Positions 1-5,048 of a stretch of DNA of 7,634 bases are shown piece by piece. The DNA is taken from positions 1-7,634 of the forward strand of contig CAZQCX010000062.1 of the NCBI GenBank assembly GCA_964591705.1. Direction: 5' to 3'. The notes beneath the pieces are model-generated. The model made no database searches and was not told where the DNA came from. It saw only the letters and a program-made list of their open reading frames with translations. Each line of letters begins with the position of its first letter. Positions within the stretch are counted from its first letter, which is position 1. The translations under genes and the position numbers were made by a program. The DNA is from UBA11855 sp964591705 (lineage in GTDB: Archaea; Thermoproteota; Bathyarchaeia; Bathyarchaeales; Bathycorpusculaceae).

Positions 1-42
1 ATATATATAAGATATTCACCTGCCTGCGCGACGAGAGGGCAA

Positions 43-50
43 AGTTTTAT
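43..50 (+). promoter_or_regulatory. TATA-like box for the membrane protein gene
   Basis: A T-rich element (gttttatg) lies about 26 bases before position 73, which would give a leader of roughly 17 bases ahead of the ATG at 90. That leader holds a gagga Shine-Dalgarno-like stretch at 75-79. The spacing fits archaeal TATA boxes in general, but the element is degenerate and the call rests only on position and composition. The extreme left end (1-10) is an alternating AT run. Confidence 0.3.
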
Positions 51-89
51 GTGCACTAGAAAGAGACTAGGACATGAGGAAAAAGCAGC

Positions 90-590
90 ATGAGGCAATC
101 GTATTTTTCACATAAAACTGGTCACACACAGTCAGAAAGAATTATTGGAGCAATTTCAGTGGGTTTTGTTTTCATTTTGCTCGGCACTGTTTTCATACTT
201 GCTTTGCCAAGCAATCTCCTTGAAAAAACTGTAAACTTCTTCGGAAGCCTGACGGGGAAGCAGGTGCCAAACACAGGCGTCTACCTTCCGGCACCAGTAA
301 ACCCCCAAGTCCATAGCACATTCTACACGGCAGTTTTTCAGTTCTTTCTGGGACTCATCCTACTGCAAATAATAGTGTTAACTTTAAGGCTTTCTTGCAA
401 TTCTCCAAAACCCAAAACTGCGGAAACACTGGGGGATTTTGTCTTCTGGGCAGGAGCTGCCTGGCTAGCAACTACATTCTTAGGCAGCCAAACCACAGAC
501 AGCAGTTGGTTTGCATTCTGGGCTGGAATGTTAATAATGACGGGGTTCTCGCTGATTACAAGAGCCTTAGTGCTGCTGCTTAGAAAGTGA
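90..590 (+). CDS. Small integral membrane protein, four predicted helices, function unknown
   Basis: This is a 166-residue protein that I cannot assign to a named family. Four hydrophobic segments are visible at about residues 18-40, 78-101, 116-132 and 139-163. A polar loop of about 37 residues between the first two is rich in proline and asparagine (VPNTGVYLPAPVNP, 59-72). The short N-terminus is basic and polar (residues 1-17), without a cleavable signal. There are no charged catalytic-looking residues inside the helices, so a structural or accessory membrane role is as likely as transport. The ATG at 90 has gagga about ten bases upstream. The aspartokinase gene follows after 52 bases but seems to have its own promoter, so co-transcription is not implied. 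The even composition, lack of internal stops and clear helix pattern make it a real gene; the function is open. Confidence 0.8.
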   Translation: MRQSYFSHKTGHTQSERIIGAISVGFVFILLGTVFILALPSNLLEKTVNFFGSLTGKQVPNTGVYLPAPVNPQVHSTFYTAVFQFFLGLILLQIIVLTLRLSCNSPKPKTAETLGDFVFWAGAAWLATTFLGSQTTDSSWFAFWAGMLIMTGFSLITRALVLLLRK

Positions 591-615
591 AGCTAGGCGG
601 AATGTCTTGCCCAAT

Positions 616-623
616 CTTTTTAT
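616..623 (+). promoter_or_regulatory. TATA-like box for the aspartokinase gene
   Basis: The T-rich element cttttta(t) is centred about 23 bases before the TTG at 643. An in-frame TAA at 640-642 directly precedes that TTG, and no ribosome binding site lies upstream of it. The spacing suits a leaderless or nearly leaderless mRNA, common in archaea. This is inference from spacing only. Confidence 0.35.
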
Positions 624-642
624 CAGCCGCTTTCTGTGCTAA

Positions 643-2049
643 TTGCTGAATGCAGGAGGTTCAACCTTCAACAAGCTCTCTGTTGCAAAATTCGGTGGTA
701 GCCTGGTAGACCCTCAAGGAAAGGGTATTCCCAAGATACTGGAAAAAATACGCGAGCTAAGAGCATTGGACGATTTTGGACCAATCGTTGTTTTTTCTGC
801 GCCCATGGGATTCACTGATAAGCTCATCGAGATAGGTGAATCTTACGCTCAAGGCACCCCCACTTCATGTAACAAAATATTTCATTCCTACCGGGAAATA
901 GTGAAGCTGCATACAAATGGAAATTCTCAGCAACAAGCATTAAATGTCTTGACTGGTTTTGAAACAAGAACAAAAGCAGCCTTGACCGCGGTAAACAAGC
1001 GTTTTTGTGGGGGCATTAAGGCAAAAGTGCTTACTCAGGCGGGCGAACTTGCTTTCGCCTCTGTGATGGATCATATACTAAATCACAACGGTATTGCCTC
1101 CGCAAGCCCCACTCTGGAAGAATGGCCAATAATAACGGATGATGATTTTGAGGACGCAGCTCCAAGTTTTGAGTCAAGCTCAAAGAAGACAGCGGTTCTA
1201 CAAAAACCTCTATCAAGCGGCAAAGTCATATCTTTGGCGGGTTTCCTCGGAGTAACCTCCGACGGACTCGAGACAATTATGGGTCGAGGGGGTTCAGATC
1301 TGACAGCTGTCTTCATCTCTTGTCTTCTCAAAAACGAATACCAGGTAAAGACACTACTGTACAAAGATGTCCCAATACAAAGCATTGACCCCAAAATGGC
1401 AAAGGGTCAAAAAGCAGACCTCGTAAGAACTCTGACTTATAACGAAGCACATAAAGCCTCAATGATGGGCATGAAAATAGTTCAGAATCCCGCAATTTCC
1501 ATGGCAAGACGCTACGGACTACCCCTATTCGTAATACCCATCAACGAACCTGAGAAGCATTCCATAATTCAAGCCCAAACTATCGACGGAGAAATCGTGA
1601 AATGTATTACTGGGAAGGCTGGATGCGCCATTGTGTCGATGAACGACGAAAAAAGCCGTTCACTAGAAGATATGCTCAGGATTTGGGAACGCCGCAATGA
1701 CTTCATAGATCTAGGCGCAGAGACACTTGAAACAGGGGAGAGCATTCGTGACTTCTTGTTTCTCGATTCGGACTTCTTGAGAAAGAATGAAATGAAGCTG
1801 AAGGGGTTTGACGAAAGACTGAAAATTGAATATGGTCTAGGCGTTGTTACATTGGTGGGCGACAGGATGAAGGATTCCCCAGGCGTTGCGTCAATTGCCA
1901 TCAGCGCTATTAAAGGAATAAACATTAAGCGAGGAATCTTTGCCCCTCACACATCTCAGATAATAATTGTTGTTGAGGAGAGAAATGTGAACACTGCTAT
2001 GGCAGCAATTCATCTGAAGCGAGATGAACTGAACAACCCCCAAACCTGA
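643..2049 (+). CDS. Aspartokinase (aspartate kinase), divergent, with C-terminal ACT domains
   Basis: Aspartate kinase phosphorylates L-aspartate with ATP to give 4-phospho-aspartate, the first step towards lysine, threonine and methionine; it is cytosolic. The amino acid kinase domain spans about residues 12-305. It has the N-terminal nucleotide loop KFGGS (16-20), VFSAPMG (50-56, usually VVSAMG), a GE pair at 134-135, and the strong family block GFLGVTSDG...MGRGGSDLTA (200-222). DP at 249-250 and the KIVQNPAISMARRYGLPL stretch (278-295) also match the family. Two ACT-type regulatory domains follow: a poorly conserved one at about 325-380 and a clear one at 400-460 (LVGDRMKDSPGVAS). These usually bind lysine or threonine for feedback control. 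Length (468) is normal. TTG at 643 is the only usable start because TAA sits immediately before it; CTG at 646 is the sole near alternative. An aggaggt at 654-660 lies inside the gene. The first ACT domain and the VSA loop diverge from the norm, so substrate is inferred. Confidence 0.88.
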   Translation: MLNAGGSTFNKLSVAKFGGSLVDPQGKGIPKILEKIRELRALDDFGPIVVFSAPMGFTDKLIEIGESYAQGTPTSCNKIFHSYREIVKLHTNGNSQQQALNVLTGFETRTKAALTAVNKRFCGGIKAKVLTQAGELAFASVMDHILNHNGIASASPTLEEWPIITDDDFEDAAPSFESSSKKTAVLQKPLSSGKVISLAGFLGVTSDGLETIMGRGGSDLTAVFISCLLKNEYQVKTLLYKDVPIQSIDPKMAKGQKADLVRTLTYNEAHKASMMGMKIVQNPAISMARRYGLPLFVIPINEPEKHSIIQAQTIDGEIVKCITGKAGCAIVSMNDEKSRSLEDMLRIWERRNDFIDLGAETLETGESIRDFLFLDSDFLRKNEMKLKGFDERLKIEYGLGVVTLVGDRMKDSPGVASIAISAIKGINIKRGIFAPHTSQIIIVVEERNVNTAMAAIHLKRDELNNPQT

Positions 2050-2100
2050 AAAAATCATTCATGACTCTATGAAAACGAAGACTCATCCTCAATTGAGACC

Positions 2101-3357
2101 ATGGAACGGGGTCAATTGGAAAAGAGACATGCCTCCCAACCCAGACTGATAGTATTTGACGTCGAAGGAGTTTTGATTCCCAAGAATCGATTCATCTACG
2201 ATGCAATCAAGAACCTCGGCTTTCTGAAGCTCTTGAAGGCATTGTGTTATGGATTCCTTTACCGAATCGGCCTATTGTCTCTGGGTTCCGCGCTCAAAAG
2301 GATTTTCAAAATGATGGGCGGCATGCCCCAACAAAAACTCCTTGATATTGCAGGAAATATTCATCTGATGCCAGGTGTCAAAGAAACCATCAGGGAGCTC
2401 AAAGAGAAAGGCAACAAGATTGCGATGATAAGCTCGGGACTACCAACTTATGTGGTTCGTCATCTTGCAGATGTTCTTGAGGCAGATTATGGACTTGGGT
2501 TTGAGATCGGACTGGATGGCAACAAATTGGACGGGAGAATCTCGGGCGATGTCATTGAATGCGAGGGCAAGCACGCTGTGCTTTCCGATATTCTAGCTAG
2601 TGAGAAACTGAGGTCAAACGAATGCGTCGTAGTGGCAGATGACAGAAACAATGTACCGATGTTCCATTCCAGTGGGCTAAGAATCGGATACAATGCTGAT
2701 TTCTTGACGCGACTGAAAGCGGATTATGTCATAACAAGGGATTTGAGTAAGATCATTCCAATCATTGAGGGAAGACCCTTGAGAAGACGTTTGCCATCTG
2801 GCAACGATTTTCTGAGGGAAACGATTCACCTAGCCGCGATCATTGTGCCCGCACTTGTCCTTCTGGTTGGCATAAATGCCGCAGCACTGTTGATTTGCGC
2901 AGTTTCTACGGTATATACCTTTTCCGAGATATTGCGTATCAATGGAAGAAAATTGCCGCTGATCTCGCAGATAACAAACCTCGCTGCTTCCGAATCTGAG
3001 CTTCACGAGTTTGCAGCAGCCCCGATATACTTCGCCTTAGGAATTCTTTTTTGTCTGCTTCTTTTTCCTGTTACGGTGAGCAGTGGAGCAATTGCAATTT
3101 TCTGCGCTGGCGATAGCAGTGCTTCACTTTTCGGGGGGCTGTCTAGAACAGTTCTCCCGATTAACAAAGGAAAAAGTTGGGAAGGCTCTCTTACAGGTTT
3201 TGTTTTTGCTTTCTTGACAGGCTGCTTCTTCCTAACTCCTTGGGAAGCTATGGCTGGCGCATTTGTTGCGATGATAGTTGAAGCTTTACCATTGCCTGTG
3301 AATGATAACATAACTATGCCATTGTCTGTTGGTTTGGTTCTTGCCATCTTCACATAG
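2101..3357 (+). CDS. Fusion: HAD-family phosphatase (SerB/ThrH-like) + membrane CTP-dependent polyprenol/dolichol kinase-like domain
   Basis: Residues about 13-225 form a haloacid dehalogenase phosphatase. Motif I is VFDVEGVLIP, with nucleophile D20 and E22 where most relatives have Asp. A hydrophobic helical cap follows (31-90), then motif II with S111/S112, motif III K157, and motif IV VVADDRNN (177-184). Residues 238-418 are an all-helical membrane domain of the SEC59/dolichol kinase/phytol kinase type. It has D338-xx-A341-xxx-G345, then NKGKSWEGS (355-363) close to the KKTxEG signature, and the late VEALPLPVNDNITMPL block (393-408). Family members transfer phosphate from CTP to isoprenoid alcohols in the membrane. 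One chain could therefore both add and remove phosphate on lipid-linked substrates; this is inference. A soluble phosphoserine or homoserine role for the HAD half is possible given the aspartokinase 51 bases upstream. The ATG at 2101 has no in-frame alternative after the TGA at 2062. The stop abuts the next gene. Confidence 0.85.
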   Translation: MERGQLEKRHASQPRLIVFDVEGVLIPKNRFIYDAIKNLGFLKLLKALCYGFLYRIGLLSLGSALKRIFKMMGGMPQQKLLDIAGNIHLMPGVKETIRELKEKGNKIAMISSGLPTYVVRHLADVLEADYGLGFEIGLDGNKLDGRISGDVIECEGKHAVLSDILASEKLRSNECVVVADDRNNVPMFHSSGLRIGYNADFLTRLKADYVITRDLSKIIPIIEGRPLRRRLPSGNDFLRETIHLAAIIVPALVLLVGINAAALLICAVSTVYTFSEILRINGRKLPLISQITNLAASESELHEFAAAPIYFALGILFCLLLFPVTVSSGAIAIFCAGDSSASLFGGLSRTVLPINKGKSWEGSLTGFVFAFLTGCFFLTPWEAMAGAFVAMIVEALPLPVNDNITMPLSVGLVLAIFT

Positions 3358-3630
3358 TTACTCGCGAAACGATCTGCTCCCTCTGTGAGCAGCGTTTATC
3401 AAGTCGATTTTCTGTTGGTGTGACAACTTCTTGATCGCTCTCTCGCGTTTCATAGCTGCTGCGCGGGAATTTAACACCTCAACATAGGCCACTTCTATAG
3501 GCTTGTGCATCCGCGTGTATCTGGCTCCTTTGCCTCTTGCATGAAGTTTCATACGTTCATTCAAGTTTTTAGTATAGCCAGTGTAGAAGCTGTTGTCATT
3601 ACACAAGAGAATGTATGCATAGTAAGTCAT
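3358..3630 (-). CDS. GIY-YIG domain protein, YhbQ/UPF0213-type small nuclease
   Basis: This 90-residue protein is essentially one GIY-YIG nuclease domain. The hallmark appears as YAYILLCNDNSFYTGYT (4-20), with YAY in place of GIY and YTG in place of YIG. It is followed by the helix LNERMKLHARGKGARYTR (23-40), which carries the family arginine and histidine, and by a late KRERAIKKLSHQQK stretch (61-74). Length and motif order match the stand-alone YhbQ-like group. Members cleave or bind DNA, probably in repair or stability, but the cellular role is poorly defined. The ATG at 3630 is preceded by a weak gagagga about 14 bases upstream. It lies 39 bases behind the PD-(D/E)XK-like gene on the same strand, so co-transcription is likely. 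Its TAA is directly against the TAG of the convergent kinase fusion gene. Confidence 0.9.
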   Translation of the reverse strand: MTYYAYILLCNDNSFYTGYTKNLNERMKLHARGKGARYTRMHKPIEVAYVEVLNSRAAAMKRERAIKKLSHQQKIDLINAAHRGSRSFRE

Positions 3631-3669
3631 TCTGAAAACGATTCCTCTCGTTTCAACTTTTTTGGCGTG

Positions 3670-4410
3670 CTAGCTATAATCAAGCAACGTAACTTCTTTT
3701 CGTGATACGCCTAGCTCGTCGGACTGATATGGAAAGACGAACTCCTTTTGAATTCCGCGCCTTGTATAGGTTTCTGGGTCGATTTCTTGCACTTTCCCTC
3801 GATCGACGTCGATTATGTAGACTGCGTGGATGTGAGCGTTGCGTATCTCTTCCTCTGTTACTGGTGGGTTTTGGTAGTAAAGGTCGCATAGGTTTTTGAT
3901 AAACTCGACGTCTTCTTGGGTTCTCTTTCTCGGCGGTTTTGAGAGTGCTCGCGGGAATGGTAGTACATAGTGTGGTGGGACGCCTATCGCAAATTTACCT
4001 GAGTAGCTGCTATATCTGATTATTTTGCTCGCAAGCCTAGCCGAAGTGTAGGTGAGAGGGTTAAGGGCGTTCTCAGGAGGTATGAAACCCGTTTCGATTT
4101 CAACTATGAGGTTTCCCAAGCCTTTTGTTGAGTAGAGGTCGCAGGTCAATAGTTCGCTTAACGCGTATTCAACCCGCACATCGTAGCCCTTCAGAATCAG
4201 GTATTTCGCCGCCACAAGTTCCATTACTGAGTGATTGATTTTGACTATGTTTTCTTTCTGCAGCTTGAGCAGCGACTCCTTAAGATTGTTCAGTTTTTCT
4301 TTTGCGTCTGTCTGAAGATCTAGTGCGAGTCTGTCCATAAGGGTAGCTAAATCTTGGTCAAATTTCGCTCTACCATTCATCATGCCTGCGACGTTGCCTT
4401 TTTGAGGCAT
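3670..4410 (-). CDS. PD-(D/E)XK-like nuclease-fold protein, function unknown
   Basis: This 246-residue soluble protein has no name I can give with confidence. The central part reads like a restriction-endonuclease-like core. There is a helix with E64 (MELVAAKYLILKGYDVRVEY, 63-82), then LLTCDLY with D91, then LIVEIETGF with E104 and E106. That order (E, D, ExE) fits the PD-(D/E)XK layout, but the usual lysine is Glu106, so catalysis is not assured. Residues 30-57 are a charged, leucine-rich helix that may be a coiled coil. Conserved-looking blocks follow: YTSARLASKIIRYS (121-134), GVPPHYVLPFPRALSKPPR (143-161) and HIHAVYIIDVD (193-203). I have seen similar chains in archaea, from memory only. 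The ATG at 4410 is the first start, but a TATA-like box lies only 20 bases upstream, so M10 or M11 (4383, 4380) could be the true start. It is followed by the GIY-YIG gene. Confidence 0.75.
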   Translation of the reverse strand: MPQKGNVAGMMNGRAKFDQDLATLMDRLALDLQTDAKEKLNNLKESLLKLQKENIVKINHSVMELVAAKYLILKGYDVRVEYALSELLTCDLYSTKGLGNLIVEIETGFIPPENALNPLTYTSARLASKIIRYSSYSGKFAIGVPPHYVLPFPRALSKPPRKRTQEDVEFIKNLCDLYYQNPPVTEEEIRNAHIHAVYIIDVDRGKVQEIDPETYTRRGIQKEFVFPYQSDELGVSRKEVTLLDYS

Positions 4411-4426
4411 ATGTAAGACTTTGTGG

Positions 4427-4433
4427 TATTTAA
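4427..4433 (-). promoter_or_regulatory. TATA-like box for the nuclease pair
   Basis: On the minus strand this reads ttaaata, a good archaeal TATA-box match. Its centre is about 20 bases upstream of the ATG at 4410, shorter than the usual 25-27 to the transcription start. Transcription may thus begin inside or just at the annotated start, which favours initiation at M10 or M11. Confidence 0.45.
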
Positions 4434-4688
4434 GTCCGAAACGAGTTTAGCAAATGTCAATATGAGTGAACCTTAGTTACTCTGGGTTAAATAGCCGCCA
4501 TTGTTTAATGCTCTGGGCTCTGTTCCAACATTCCTCAGTTGTCTTTTTTCTGTCAATCGTCGCCTTCAATAGTCTGAAATTGTTTCATCTATGCATAGAA
4601 CAGGCTTATATTGAATGATTGACCCAATATTCTTCTGCCCAAGTTGAGAAGCAGGCTGGAATGGCTTCAACATAGAACAGAGAAATCA

Positions 4689-4757
4689 TTAACCCGCTGT
4701 TCAAGTCGGTTCCGGGAGATCACCTCAAACGGGAAGGATCTCTGATGGTGCGGTTAA
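4689..4757. repeat. Nested imperfect inverted repeat
   Basis: An outer arm ttaacccgc (4689-4697) pairs with gcggttaa (4750-4757) if one C is bulged. Inside it gagatc (4716-4721) pairs perfectly with gatctc (4737-4742) around a 15-base loop. A second pair of arms follows at once: ctaag (4770-4774) with cttag (4789-4793), or in competition aagttg (4772-4777) with caactt (4797-4802), ahead of a T-rich tract. This could be part of a structured RNA or of an old element. The pairing is seen by eye; no energy was computed. Confidence 0.3.
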
Positions 4758-4978
4758 CAGCTGGCTGAACTAAGTTGCGTCGTTCGGGCTTAGACTCAAC
4801 TTGGGCTTTTCTATTTTGGATATTTTTGAGCATTGATAACACCAGACGTACCATTTCAAATTTGGTTTTTTGGAGTCAAGCATACTATGAAACGCTTTTA
4901 TTTCAAAAAGATTATGATATTTTTGCCGGATGAAGAGAAGGCATTAGCTTGACAGATAGGATGAAAGTTCAGAGTTAC

Positions 4979-5008
4979 TCGGACGGCAACGTTTGACAAG
5001 CCGTCTGG
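4979..5008. repeat. Stem-loop upstream of the radical SAM gene
   Basis: Positions 4979-4987 (tcggacggc) pair with 5000-5008 (gccgtctgg) over nine base pairs, two of them G-U, around a 12-base loop. The 3' arm lies 40 bases before the ATG of the radical SAM gene, just upstream of its TATA-like box. It could be an operator-like palindrome in DNA, or the end of an upstream transcript. No T-run follows directly, so a classical intrinsic terminator is unlikely. Confidence 0.35.
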
Positions 5009-5024
5009 CTTATTGCGGCGCTAG

Positions 5025-5034
5025 TTATTAATAA
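5025..5034 (+). promoter_or_regulatory. TATA-like palindrome for the radical SAM gene
   Basis: The perfect palindrome ttattaataa is centred 20 bases upstream of the ATG at 5049. It is the only strong A/T box near this start, and there is no Shine-Dalgarno site in the bases before the ATG. A short or absent leader is inferred. A weaker alternative box, gcttatt at 5008-5014, would give a leader of about ten bases. Confidence 0.4.
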
Positions 5035-5048
5035 TACCGTGTTGCATC

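Larger units (their letters stand above)
4411..5048. other. Gene-free region of about 640 bases with inverted repeats and possible decayed coding
   Basis: I see no long open frame on either strand and no rRNA, tRNA or CRISPR signature. The region lies between divergent genes, so it must hold both promoters, but it is far longer than that requires. It holds two groups of inverted repeats (4689-4802 and 4979-5008), T-rich tracts around 4808-4832 and 4865-4871, a 10-base direct repeat (catagaacag at 4594 and 4671), and a tiny + strand ORF at 4887-4952. Minus-strand frames across 4560-4770 give short protein-like runs broken by stops, for example FEVISRNRLEQRVNDF, which suggests an old mobile element or dead gene. 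A structured RNA is the main alternative. No function is assigned. Confidence 0.4.

Noticed and set aside
1..93. Open frame from the left edge ending in TGA at 91-93, overlapping the ATG at 90 as ATGA
   Set aside because: Thirty codons open by chance is not unlikely, the left end is an AT run, and a TATA-like box plus ribosome site lie in the same stretch, which favours an intergenic promoter.
1083..1394. Minus-strand open frame of about 100 codons within the aspartokinase gene
   Set aside because: It covers the catalytic GRGGSDLTA region of the true gene and shows no domain pattern; similar shadows at 1569-1925 and 3003-3353 were dropped for the same reason.
4594..4680. 10-base direct repeat catagaacag, two copies 77 bases apart
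   Set aside because: Two copies of a 10-mer within about 640 bases are not rare enough to imply a repeat family or CRISPR; no third copy was seen.
4695..4712. T-loop-like gttcaag that might mark a tRNA
   Set aside because: The flanking bases do not form a five-pair T-stem, and no acceptor stem, D-arm or anticodon arm can be placed around it.
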